This document shows, piece by piece, positions 7,381 to 14,801 of a stretch of 55,570 nucleotides of DNA (positions are counted from its first letter, which is position 1; every line of letters starts with the position of its first letter). Source of the DNA: Streptomyces sp. DI166 (GTDB lineage: Bacteria; Actinomycetota; Actinomycetes; Streptomycetales; Streptomycetaceae); NCBI RefSeq assembly GCF_900091315.1, contig NZ_FLSP01000055.1:1-55570 (forward strand), in the 5' to 3' direction. The notes below the pieces were generated by a model. It was given only the letters and a program-made list of their open reading frames with translations, was not told where the DNA came from and ran no database searches. A program made the translations under genes and the position numbers.

Positions 7381-7461
7381 CTATACCGCATCCGCACGGC
7401 GCCGTGCGTACACCTCGATCTCGATCTTCATACGGGGGTCGGACAGGCACAGTTCCGGGGT
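7381..7461 (-). pseudogene. Possible C-terminal remnant of a RidA/YjgF-type gene
   Basis: The minus-strand frame ending in TAG at 7381 reads LCLSDPRMKIEIEVYARR just before the stop. This resembles the last strand of RidA-family proteins (DPRMKVEIEV-like). The frame has no start or further homology before it meets the LysR promoter region, so only about 25 codons would remain. The similarity is short and judged by eye, so this is weak. Confidence 0.25.
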
Positions 7462-7531
7462 GATATGTCTAGTGCTGTCGGCATCACGAGCCGATATCTC
7501 CGTGCGTATGGAGACACAGGGAGAGAGGACC

Positions 7532-8440
7532 ATGGAGCGCCCCGAACTGCCCCTCCCCCAGCTGCACGCCTTCGTCGTCCTCGCCGAGGAGCTGCACTTC
7601 GGACGCGCCGCCGCCCGCCTGGGCATCGCGCAGCCGCCGCTGAGCCAGCAGATCCGCCGCCTGGAGGACAAGGTCGGCCATGCGCTGTTCACCCGCGAGC
7701 CGGGGCGCGTCGCGCTCACCCCGGTCGGGCACGAGCTGCTGCCCGTCGCGCGCCGGGCCCTGAGCGACCTCGCCGACGGACTGGCCGCCGCCCGCGCGGT
7801 CGGCAGCGGCCGTACCGGACGGCTGCGGATCGGGTTCGCCGCCTCGCTCGCCCTGACCGTGCTGCCCGGTCTGCTGCGCGACTTCCGCCAGCGGTTCCCC
7901 GAAGTGCGGCTGGAGATCCGGGAGATGACGACCGCTCCGCAGCTCACCGCACTGCGGGAGCGGACCGTCGACATCGGGCTGCTGCGCGAGCCCGAGGAGG
8001 CCGACCGGGAGCTGGACTTCCGCACCGTGCTCACCGAACCCTTCGTCGCGGTCCTGTCGCACGGGCACCCGCTGGCCGCCGGACGGACCGTTCGACTCGC
8101 CGACCTCGCCGAGGCGCCGTTCGTCCTGCTGCCCCGGGAGGCCGGACCGGGGCTGTACGACCGGATCCTCGCCCTGTGCGCCGGGGCGGGGTTCGTACCG
8201 GACGTCGTCCAGGACGCCGTGGAGTGGCAGACCGTGTGCGCCCTGGTGGAGACCGGGCTCGGCGTCTCGCTGGCACCGGCGAGCATCCGGCGCATCCGCC
8301 TCAAGGGCGTCGCCTTCCGCGCGATCGAACCCGGCGCGGAGCGGACGCGGGTCGCTGTGGCCTGGCGCAAGTCCGACCGTAACCCCCTGGTCGCCCACCT
8401 CCTGGCGACCGTCAGTCCGCAGTCGCAAGCAACCCGGTGA
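7532..8440 (+). CDS. LysR-family transcriptional regulator, 302 aa
   Basis: The N-terminal winged helix is canonical: LHFGRAAARLGIAQPPLSQQIRRLEDKVGHALF, then R-x-VALTPVG. The substrate-binding domain spans residues 90-300, starting GRLRIGFAAS, with the usual LLREPEEADREL and GLGVSLAPASI segments. I chose the ATG at 7532, which is preceded by GAGAGAGG; ATG 7508 is an in-frame alternative. The gene on the other side of its promoter region seems to be missing or reduced to a remnant, so its target is unclear. A hairpin at 8439-8464 overlaps the stop codon and may be its terminator. Confidence 0.93.
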   Translation: MERPELPLPQLHAFVVLAEELHFGRAAARLGIAQPPLSQQIRRLEDKVGHALFTREPGRVALTPVGHELLPVARRALSDLADGLAAARAVGSGRTGRLRIGFAASLALTVLPGLLRDFRQRFPEVRLEIREMTTAPQLTALRERTVDIGLLREPEEADRELDFRTVLTEPFVAVLSHGHPLAAGRTVRLADLAEAPFVLLPREAGPGLYDRILALCAGAGFVPDVVQDAVEWQTVCALVETGLGVSLAPASIRRIRLKGVAFRAIEPGAERTRVAVAWRKSDRNPLVAHLLATVSPQSQATR

Positions 8441-8464
8441 GCACACCGGACACGGTGCGTGCTC
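8439..8464 (+). terminator. Imperfect hairpin at the end of the LysR gene
   Basis: GAGCACACCG pairs with CGGT and GTGCTC, with a 2-nt bulge and a GACA loop. There is no T-tract, which is normal in Streptomyces. Confidence 0.4.
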
Positions 8465-8544
8465 CGCGCGAGTGAGCCCGCGTGCGCCGTCCTTGCGCCC
8501 CCGAGGCGCGCTTGTCAGCCGAGCTGATCAGGCATTACTGTCAC

Positions 8545-8705
8545 CAGGCCTTGGTGAACGGGAAATCCGGTGCGAAACCGGTGCGGCCCTCGCCACTGTG
8601 ATCGGGAAGTCCGGCTCCGGCCCTCGCGGGCAGCCACTGGGTCCTAGTGACCCGGGAAGGCGGAGTCGGGCGGTGTCACCCGTCAGCCAGGAGACCGGCC
8701 AGGGC
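8545..8705 (+). promoter_or_regulatory. Cobalamin (B12) riboswitch
   Basis: The conserved elements appear in order: GGTGAACGGGAAATCCGGTG, GAAACCGG, GCCACTGTGATCGGGAAG, AGCCACTGG, CCGGGAAGGCG, and the B12-box-like GTCAGCCAGGAGACCGGCC at 8682-8700. The element lies in the leader of cbiM. Adenosylcobalamin binding would be expected to shut down expression of the cobalt importer. The boundaries are approximate. Confidence 0.95.
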
Positions 8706-8747
8706 ACGTCAACCATCCACGAGGTGCTGGAGAGGGTCTGCTGCGCC

Positions 8748-9455
8748 ATGCACATAGCCGAGGGTTTTCTGCCACCGGCGCACGCGGTCGCCTGGGGTGT
8801 CGCGTCCGCGCCGTTCGTCGTCCACGGAGTCCGCTCCCTCACCCGTGAGGTCAAGGAACATCCCGAGAGCACCCTGCTGCTCGGCGCCTCCGGAGCCTTC
8901 ACCTTCGTCCTGTCCGCGCTCAAACTTCCGTCCGTCACCGGGAGTTGCTCCCACCCCACGGGCACCGGGCTGGGCGCGATCCTGTTCCGCCCGCCGATCA
9001 TGGCGGTGCTGGGCACCATCACCCTGCTCTTCCAGGCCCTGCTGCTCGCGCACGGCGGCCTGACCACGCTCGGCGCCAACGTGTTCTCGATGGCGGTCGT
9101 CGGCCCCTGGGCCGGATACGCCGTCTACAAGCTGCTGCGGCGCTACGACGTCCCGCTGATGGTCGCCGTGTTCTGCGGTGCCTTCGTCGCCGACCTGTCC
9201 ACGTACTGCGTCACCAGCGTCCAGCTCGCGCTCGCGTTCCCCGACCCGGGCAGCGGAATCCTGGGCGCGCTCGGCAAGTTCGGCTCCATCTTCGCCGTCA
9301 CCCAGATCCCGCTCGCGGTGAGCGAGGGACTCCTCACAGTGCTGGTGATGCGGCTGCTGGTGCAGTCCAGCAAAGGTGAGCTGACCCGGCTCGGGGTGCT
9401 GCTCTCCGGCGGCGGGCGGGCGCGGAACAAGTCGACGGAGGCGGTGGCCCGATGA
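8748..9455 (+). CDS. cbiM: Cobalt ECF transporter S component CbiM, 235 aa
   Basis: Membrane substrate-binding subunit of the cobalt energy-coupling-factor importer that supplies B12 synthesis. It begins MHIAEGFLPP; the conserved N-terminal Met-His chelates the metal, so the start at 8748 is fixed by function. A GGAGAGG site precedes it. Several hydrophobic segments follow, including the KLPSVTGSCSHPTGTGLGA motif typical of CbiM. It is first in cbiMNQO directly after the B12 riboswitch, and its stop overlaps the cbiN start as ATGA. Confidence 0.96.
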   Translation: MHIAEGFLPPAHAVAWGVASAPFVVHGVRSLTREVKEHPESTLLLGASGAFTFVLSALKLPSVTGSCSHPTGTGLGAILFRPPIMAVLGTITLLFQALLLAHGGLTTLGANVFSMAVVGPWAGYAVYKLLRRYDVPLMVAVFCGAFVADLSTYCVTSVQLALAFPDPGSGILGALGKFGSIFAVTQIPLAVSEGLLTVLVMRLLVQSSKGELTRLGVLLSGGGRARNKSTEAVAR

Positions 9456-9802
9456 GCCGCAACACAAGGATCAATCTGCTGCTCCTGCTCGCCGTCGCCC
9501 TGCTCGCGGTCGCACCGCTGGTGTTCGGGATGGGCGACCACAAGGAGGAGCCGTTCACCGGCGCCGACGGCGAGGCCGAGACCGCGATCACCGAGATCGA
9601 ACCGGACTACGAGCCGTGGTTCTCACCGCTGTACGAACCGCCGTCCGGCGAGATCGAGTCGGCGCTGTTCTCCCTCCAGGCCGCCCTCGGGGCCGGTGTC
9701 CTCGCCTACTACTTCGGCCTGCGGCGCGGCCGCAGGCAGGGCGAGCAGCGGGCCCTGGAGCGAGTGGGCGGCGCCGAGGAGTCCGACGGCGACGCGGGCT
9801 GA
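9452..9802 (+). CDS. cbiN: Cobalt transport protein CbiN, 116 aa
   Basis: Small accessory subunit that helps load metal onto CbiM. It has two membrane segments (about residues 7-26 and 68-88) flanking an acidic extracellular loop with DYEPWFSPLYEPPSGEIES, the CbiN signature. The C-terminus is positively charged, then acidic. It is translationally coupled to cbiM by a 4-bp overlap. Length is normal. Confidence 0.95.
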   Translation: MSRNTRINLLLLLAVALLAVAPLVFGMGDHKEEPFTGADGEAETAITEIEPDYEPWFSPLYEPPSGEIESALFSLQAALGAGVLAYYFGLRRGRRQGEQRALERVGGAEESDGDAG

Positions 9803-9809
9803 CCGCCCC

Positions 9810-10559
9810 GTGCTGCCGATCGACGCGGCGGCGCACAGCAGCCGCTGGCGCCGCCGCCATCCCGTGGACAAGGCCGTGCTCGGGCTGGGCCTGACCGTGC
9901 TCGCGATCTCGCTGCCGCCCTGGCCGGGTGCCGCGCTGGTCCTGGTGACCGCTCTGACGGTCCTGCTGGGTCCGGCGGGTGTGCCCGGCCGGAAACTGTG
10001 GCGGGCCTACCGGGTGCCGCTCGGCTTCTGCGTCACCGGCGCGGTCACCCTGCTGGTGCAGGTGGGCGGGCCCGAGGATTTCGTGTCGTACGCCGACGAC
10101 GGCGCCGTACGGGCCGGGGAGTTGCTGCTGCGCACCTCGGCGGCCTCGCTGGGCGTGCTGCTGTTCGCGTTCACCACGCCGATGTCGGACCTGTTGCCGC
10201 GGCTGGTGAAGGCGGGGGTGCCCGCGGCCGTGGTGGACGTGGCGCTGGTGACGTACCGGATGAGCTTCCTGCTGCTGGACTCGATGCGCCGGGTCCGCGA
10301 GGCGCAGGCGGCGCGGCTCGGGCACACCACGCGGGCCGCGAGCTGGCGGTCCCTGGGCGGGCTCGGGGCCACCGCGTTCGTGCGGGCCTTCGACCGGGCC
10401 TCGCGGCTCCAGGCCGGGCTCGCCGGGCGCGGCTACGACGGCACGCTGCGCGTGCTGGTGCCCGAGGCCCGGGTCTCGGTCCGTTTCACGGTGGCGAGTT
10501 GCGCGCTTCTGCTGACGCTGGTCGCCCTCACCCTCGTACTGGAAGGTCCCCTGTCATGA
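9810..10559 (+). CDS. cbiQ: Cobalt ECF transporter T component CbiQ, 249 aa
   Basis: Transmembrane coupling subunit of the ECF importer. Hydrophobic helices surround a cytoplasmic region with RRVREAQAARLG, one of the Ala-Arg-Gly type coupling motifs, and a second RASRLQAGLAGRGYDG motif. The GTG at 9810, 7 bp after the cbiN stop, is the best start; it has no obvious ribosome binding site, so translation probably relies on coupling. The stop overlaps the cbiO start by 4 bp. Confidence 0.94.
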   Translation: MLPIDAAAHSSRWRRRHPVDKAVLGLGLTVLAISLPPWPGAALVLVTALTVLLGPAGVPGRKLWRAYRVPLGFCVTGAVTLLVQVGGPEDFVSYADDGAVRAGELLLRTSAASLGVLLFAFTTPMSDLLPRLVKAGVPAAVVDVALVTYRMSFLLLDSMRRVREAQAARLGHTTRAASWRSLGGLGATAFVRAFDRASRLQAGLAGRGYDGTLRVLVPEARVSVRFTVASCALLLTLVALTLVLEGPLS

Positions 10560-11398
10560 CCGAGCTGGTGGCCCTCGAAGGCGCGTCCTACGCCTACGAG
10601 GAAGGGCCGACCGTACTGGACGGGCTGGACTTCGCGGTGCGCGAGGGCAAGTCGCTGGCTCTGCTCGGCCGCAACGGCAGCGGCAAGACCACGCTGATGC
10701 GGCTGCTGAGCGGGGGGCTTCGGCCGCGCGAGGGCCGACTGACCGTCGAGGGGCGGCCGGTGTCGTACGACCGCAAGGGGCTGACCCGGTTGCGGACGAC
10801 CGTGCAGCTGGTGGTGCAGGACCCCGACGACCAGCTCTTCGCGGCCTCGGTCGGGCAGGATGTGTCGTTCGGCCCGCTCAACCTCGGCCTGGCCGACGCC
10901 GAAGTGCGCACGCGGGTCGAGGAGGCGCTCGCCGCGCTGGACATCACGGCGCTCGCCGAGCGGCCCACGCATCTGCTCTCCTACGGCCAGCGCAAGCGGG
11001 CCGCGATCGCCGGTGCCGTGGCGATGCGGCCGCGCGTGCTGATCCTCGACGAGCCGACCGCGGGCCTGGACCCGGACGGACAGGAACGCCTCCTCGCCAC
11101 CCTCGACCGCCTGCGCGCCGCCGGCACCACGGTCGTCATGGCCACCCACGACGTCGACCTCGCCCTGCGCTGGGCCGACGACGCGGCCCTGCTCACCCCA
11201 GGAGGCGTACGCACCGGCCCGGCACCCGAGACGCTGGCCCGCACCGATCTGCTGGCGCAGGCGGGACTTCGCCTGCCGTGGGGTGTGGCGGCGGCCGAAC
11301 TGCTGCGGGCGCAGGGCCTGTTGAACGGGTCTGCCGTCGGCCCGCGTACGCCGGAGGAGCTTGCCGCACTGGTCGCGGCGGCACCGGCCGATGGCTGA
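10556..11398 (+). CDS. cbiO: Cobalt ECF transporter ATPase CbiO, 280 aa
   Basis: ABC ATPase that energises cobalt uptake. Walker A GRNGSGKTT is near residue 37. The Q-loop region is QDPDDQLFA, typical of ECF A components. The signature is LSYGQRKR, Walker B is VLILDEPTAGLD and the switch His lies in ATHDVD. The C-terminal extension of about 60 residues is common in actinomycete CbiO. Its stop lies inside the start region of the next gene, so a fifth gene is coupled to the transporter operon. Confidence 0.95.
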   Translation: MTELVALEGASYAYEEGPTVLDGLDFAVREGKSLALLGRNGSGKTTLMRLLSGGLRPREGRLTVEGRPVSYDRKGLTRLRTTVQLVVQDPDDQLFAASVGQDVSFGPLNLGLADAEVRTRVEEALAALDITALAERPTHLLSYGQRKRAAIAGAVAMRPRVLILDEPTAGLDPDGQERLLATLDRLRAAGTTVVMATHDVDLALRWADDAALLTPGGVRTGPAPETLARTDLLAQAGLRLPWGVAAAELLRAQGLLNGSAVGPRTPEELAALVAAAPADG

Positions 11399-11684
11399 CA
11401 CCCCCCGGGGTCGTCCGGTCGAGGTGGACGGGCAGGAGCTCATCGCCGTGTCCGGCGAGGAGTTCGTCGGCCTGTCGGCCGCCCACCGCCAGGTGAGTGG
11501 TCGGAACACCCGCGTGCGGGTGCTGTCGGGCACCGTGGAGGAACTCCGCCGGGTGCTGGGCGAGGTGGGCGCCGTGCACGTCTGCGCGGGCACCGGCTGC
11601 GCGGTGTGCGCCGTGGTCGACGAGGCGACCGGGCGGGTACGGACCACCCGCGAGGGCGACGGACGCCGCCGGTCAGCCCGCTGA
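11391..11684 (+). CDS. Small Cys-rich protein coupled to cbiO, 97 aa
   Basis: I do not recognise the family. The start ATG overlaps the cbiO stop by 8 bp, so it belongs to the riboswitch-controlled operon. The first 60 residues are soluble, with a VDGQELIAVSGEEF segment. A HVCAGTGCAVC motif follows (His63, Cys65, Cys70, Cys73), then a basic tail. The His/Cys cluster could bind metal or be redox active, which suits a cobalt operon. A role as cobalt chaperone or regulator is inference. Confidence 0.8.
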   Translation: MADTPRGRPVEVDGQELIAVSGEEFVGLSAAHRQVSGRNTRVRVLSGTVEELRRVLGEVGAVHVCAGTGCAVCAVVDEATGRVRTTREGDGRRRSAR

Positions 11685-11815
11685 GGGGGCCCGATCAACT
11701 CCTCGACGGCCCAGCGGGCGACCTGGGCCGGGGTCGTCGGCAACTGGATCGAGGAGGGCTTCGAGGGCCTGCGGTGCGTCCCCACCGCCGTGAACCGGAG
11801 GATGTCGGTGTCCCT
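11685..11815. other. Gap with protein-like fragments but no gene
   Basis: About 130 bp between the convergent operon ends. Short stretches in two frames look protein-like (for example TPAQVARWAVEELIG on the minus strand), yet neither has a start with a binding site. It may be a decayed gene end; I see no terminator. Confidence 0.3.
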
Positions 11816-12838
11816 TCAGTGGCGGCGGCGCAGGGTCGGGTCAAGCAGGGAGGGCGGGGTGTCGTGCCGCTCGTCGGGGGCGAGGTCGGTGCCGGGTGCG
11901 ACGACGGTGTCGATGGCGTCGAGGACGTCGGACGGGAGCACGGTGTCGGCGGCGGCGAGCTGGGCGTGCAGGTGGTCCAGCGTGCGCGGGCCGATGAGGG
12001 CCGTGGTGACGGCGGGGTGAGCGGTGACGAAGCCTAGGGCGAGCTGGATCATGGTGAGTCCGGCCTGGTCGGCGATGGCGGCGAGGCGTTCGACGGCGTC
12101 CAGCCGGGCGCGGTTGACGGGGCGGGAGAGGTCGAAGCGCTCCGGGAGCATCCTGGAGCGGCTGGTGGTGATGTCGCGGCCCGCGCGGACGGCGCCGGAC
12201 AGCCAGCCGGAGGCCAGCGGGCTCCACACCAGCACGCCGAGGCCGTACTCCTCGGTGACGGGCAGGACATGGGCCTCGATGCCGCGCTGCAGGACGGAGT
12301 AGCCGGGCTGCTCGGTGACGTAGCGGCTCAGGCGGTGTTCGCGGGCGGCCCACTGGGCCTGCACGATTCGGTGTGCGGGGAAGGTGGAGGAGCCGAAGTA
12401 GCGGATCTTTCCGGCGCGTTGGAGGTCGGTGAGGGCGGAGAGGGTCTCCTCGTCGCTGGTGCTGGGGTCCCAGCGGTGGATCTGGTAGAGGTCGACGTGG
12501 TCGACGCCGAGGCGGCGCAGGCTGTCGTCGAGGGCGGTGGTCAGCCAACGGCGGCTGCTGCCCTGGTGGTTGGGCTCGTCGCTCATCGGCATGGTGGCCT
12601 TGGTGGCGAGGACGATGTCGTCGCGGCGTCCGGCGATCGCCTTGCCGACCATCTCCTCCGACTGGCCGGAGCTGTACCAGTCGGCGGTGTCGACGAGGTT
12701 GATCCCGGCTTCCAGGGCGGCGTCGACGAGGGCGGTCGCCTCGTCCTGGGTGGTGTTTCCGATCCGGCCGAAGTTCATGGCGCCGAGGGCGAGGGTGCTG
12801 ACCTTGACTCCGGTGCGGCCGAGCGTGCGGTACTGCAT
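11816..12838 (-). CDS. Aldo/keto reductase, 340 aa
   Basis: NADPH-dependent TIM-barrel oxidoreductase. It begins MQYRTLGRTGVKVS and carries NLVDTADWYSSGQSEEMVGKAI (catalytic Asp and Tyr), the DLYQIHRWDP strand, GSSTFPAHRI, and a C-terminal TALIGPRT cofactor motif. It resembles the YhdN/Tas-like group. The ATG at 12838 follows GGAGGCGACACC, and much longer in-frame readings upstream pass into the TetR gene's antisense strand. It is divergent from a TetR gene across a region with two operators, so it is probably induced by an electrophilic or toxic carbonyl compound. Confidence 0.93.
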   Translation of the reverse strand: MQYRTLGRTGVKVSTLALGAMNFGRIGNTTQDEATALVDAALEAGINLVDTADWYSSGQSEEMVGKAIAGRRDDIVLATKATMPMSDEPNHQGSSRRWLTTALDDSLRRLGVDHVDLYQIHRWDPSTSDEETLSALTDLQRAGKIRYFGSSTFPAHRIVQAQWAAREHRLSRYVTEQPGYSVLQRGIEAHVLPVTEEYGLGVLVWSPLASGWLSGAVRAGRDITTSRSRMLPERFDLSRPVNRARLDAVERLAAIADQAGLTMIQLALGFVTAHPAVTTALIGPRTLDHLHAQLAAADTVLPSDVLDAIDTVVAPGTDLAPDERHDTPPSLLDPTLRRRH

Positions 12839-12932
12839 GACGGTGTCGCCTCCAGGGCGGGAGATAAGGGCGAAGGGGTGAGGTGAGCAGGGCACGGCTT
12901 GGTGAGCGGTCCTCCGCTCTGGCATCATGGCC

Positions 12933-12953
12933 AAACGGAACCGCGTCCCGTTT
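12933..12953. promoter_or_regulatory. Candidate TetR operator 1
   Basis: A 21-bp imperfect palindrome with arms AAACGG and CCGTTT, inner AC/GT pairs and one mismatched pair. It shares its pattern with operator 2; the centres are 26 bp apart. Confidence 0.75.
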
Positions 12954-12955
12954 TG

Positions 12956-12984
12956 ACGATACGGAACAGTGTCCCGTTTAGCAA
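12956..12984 (-). promoter_or_regulatory. Promoter of the aldo/keto reductase gene
   Basis: On the minus strand, -35 TTGCTA (12984-12979), 17-bp spacer and -10 TATCGT (12961-12956). The second TetR operator fills the spacer. A TTGACG at 12953-12958 on the plus strand is a likely -35 for the tetR gene, using the same region. Confidence 0.6.
12959..12979. promoter_or_regulatory. Candidate TetR operator 2
   Basis: A 21-bp site of the same pattern as operator 1, with arms ACGG and CCGT and inner AC/GT around a 3-bp centre. It lies between the -35 and -10 of the divergent promoters. Confidence 0.75.
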
Positions 12985-13015
12985 TGGCGGCCGGGGACGG
13001 ATGTGGAGTGGCGTG

Positions 13016-13597
13016 ATGAGTGAGGGAGCGGGGCGGACCGCCCGGCCCAGGAGGGCGGATGCCCGGCGCAACGAGCAGACACTGCTCGACGCCGCCGCCG
13101 CGGTCTTCGTGGCCTCCGGCGTGGACGCGCCGGTGCGGGACATCGCGGCCGCGGCCGGCGTGGGTACGGCCACGATCTACCGCCACTTCCCCACCCGGGC
13201 GGACCTGATCATCGCGGTCTACCGGCACCAGGTGGAGGCGTGCGCGGCGGCGGGCCAGGAATTGCTGGCGGCCTGCCCGACCCCGTACGACGCGCTCGGG
13301 CAGTGGATCGACCGGTTCGTGGACTTCCTGGTCACCAAGCACGGCCTGGCCGCCGCGCTGCGCTCCGACGAGGCCGGCTTCGAGACGCTGCACGCCTACT
13401 TCCTGGACCGCCTGGTGCCTGTGTGCACCGAGCTTCTCCGGGCCGCGGCGGCGGCCGGGCAGGTCCGCTCCGACATCGCCGCGATCGAACTCATGCGGGG
13501 CGTGGGGAACTTGTGCATCGGCGCGGAGAACAGCACCGACTACGACGCGCGCAAGGTGGTGGGCGTGTTCGTGGCCGGGCTCCGCGCGGCGAGCTGA
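13016..13597 (+). CDS. TetR-family transcriptional regulator, 193 aa
   Basis: The N-terminal helix-turn-helix is typical: LLDAAAAVFVASGVDAPVRDIAAAAGVGTATIYRHFPTRADLI. The C-terminal ligand domain resembles the SbtR/TetR_C group, with a PTPYDALGQWIDRFVDFLVTKHGL helix. The ATG at 13016 is preceded by GTGGAGTGG; an ATG at 13001 is possible. It is divergent from the aldo/keto reductase gene. The two 21-bp palindromes between the genes are its probable binding sites, giving joint repression of both. Confidence 0.93.
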   Translation: MSEGAGRTARPRRADARRNEQTLLDAAAAVFVASGVDAPVRDIAAAAGVGTATIYRHFPTRADLIIAVYRHQVEACAAAGQELLAACPTPYDALGQWIDRFVDFLVTKHGLAAALRSDEAGFETLHAYFLDRLVPVCTELLRAAAAAGQVRSDIAAIELMRGVGNLCIGAENSTDYDARKVVGVFVAGLRAAS

Positions 13598-13664
13598 TCT
13601 AGAATTCGGGTCCCACGACCGTCCGTCGCCGCCGCCGGGGCGGGGCAGGAAGAGGACCGCGCAC

Positions 13665-14801
13665 ATGGCCGCCGACACCGTCCCCCACCTCGTCGACCGC
13701 GGCGGCCGCCGCTACCCCTGCGACGAGCCCCGCTGGCGCGGCGACGACGGCTCACCTCTGATGACGCAGCCGCTGCCGGGCATCACCCGCGACGCGATCG
13801 ACACCTCGGTCAACTCGCAGTGGCGCTACCGCGCCGCCCTCCCCCTGCCGGAGATCGACCCGGTGTCCCTGGGCGAGGGCCGCACCCCTCTCCTCCCGCG
13901 CACACTCGCCGGACTCCACGTGACCGTGAAGCCCGAGTCCATGAACCCCACCGGCAGCTTCAAGGACCGCGGCAGCTCCGTCCTGATCTCGGCCCTGCGC
14001 GCCCAGGGCATCCGCCGCCTGCTGGAGGACTCCAGCGGCAACGGCGGCTCCTCCATCGCCGCGTACTGCGCCGCCGCGGGCCTGGAGGCGCGGATCATCG
14101 CCCCGGCCGCCACCTCCCCCTCCAAGATCGTGCAGAGCCGACTGCACGGAGCCGGGGTGGACCTGGTCCCCGGCAGCCGCCAGGACGTCGCCGACGAGGC
14201 GGTACGCCGCTCCGGCTCCGTCTTCTACGCCAGCCACAACTGGCACCCCCAGTTCCTCCAGGGCGTCAAGCTGATCGCCTACGAGATCTGGGAGGACCTG
14301 GGCTTCACCGCCCCCTCCGCGGTCCTGGTCCCCGCCGGGGCCGGGAGCCTGGTCCTGGGCTGCGCCCTGGGCTTCGCCGAGCTGCGCCGCGCCGGCGAGA
14401 TCGACCGCGTGCCACGCATCCTGATCAGCCAGCCCGAACACTGCTGCCCGCTGGTGCGGGCCCTGACCTCGGGCGCCGACGAGGTCGACGCCCGCACCTG
14501 GCCGACGACGCTCGCCGAGGGCACGGCCATCGCCCAGCCGGTACGCGACCGCGAGGTCCTGCGCGCGATCCGCGACAGCGGCGGCGCGGCCACGTCCGTG
14601 GCGGAGACCGACCTCCTCCCGGCGGTGACCGAACTGGCCCGAACCGGCCTCTTCGTCGAGCCCACCAGCGCCCAAGTCCTCCCGGCACTGCGCCAGTTCC
14701 GGGAGGCGGGCCAGGTCACGGAGTCCGACACGGTGGTACTGGTCCTGACGGGCTCGGGCCTGAAGGCGGCGCAGACGTTGAGCCGACTACTGGCCAAGTA
14801 G
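13665..14801 (+). CDS. Threonine synthase-like PLP-dependent enzyme, 378 aa
   Basis: Fold-type II pyridoxal-phosphate enzyme. The PLP lysine is Lys100 in NPTGSFKDRG; the phosphate-binding region is SSGNGGSS and a C-terminal LTGSGLK completes the site. The N-terminal segment LVDRGGRRYPCDEPRWRGDDGSPL resembles threonine synthases, but a true ThrC is usually longer and sits with homoserine genes, which are absent here. A paralogue acting on another beta- or gamma-substituted amino acid is likely. The ATG follows AGGAAGAGG. Its 3' end overlaps that of the convergent peptidase gene by 15 bp. Confidence 0.88.
   Translation: MAADTVPHLVDRGGRRYPCDEPRWRGDDGSPLMTQPLPGITRDAIDTSVNSQWRYRAALPLPEIDPVSLGEGRTPLLPRTLAGLHVTVKPESMNPTGSFKDRGSSVLISALRAQGIRRLLEDSSGNGGSSIAAYCAAAGLEARIIAPAATSPSKIVQSRLHGAGVDLVPGSRQDVADEAVRRSGSVFYASHNWHPQFLQGVKLIAYEIWEDLGFTAPSAVLVPAGAGSLVLGCALGFAELRRAGEIDRVPRILISQPEHCCPLVRALTSGADEVDARTWPTTLAEGTAIAQPVRDREVLRAIRDSGGAATSVAETDLLPAVTELARTGLFVEPTSAQVLPALRQFREAGQVTESDTVVLVLTGSGLKAAQTLSRLLAK

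Noticed and set aside
11700..11800. Small gene between the cobalt operon and the aldo/keto reductase gene
   Set aside because: Protein-like fragments occur on both strands, but none has a start with a binding site; kept only as a possible decayed remnant.
12839..13678. N-terminal extension of the aldo/keto reductase frame across the TetR gene
   Set aside because: It is antisense to the TetR coding region and crosses the paired operators. The ATG at 12838 has a strong binding site.
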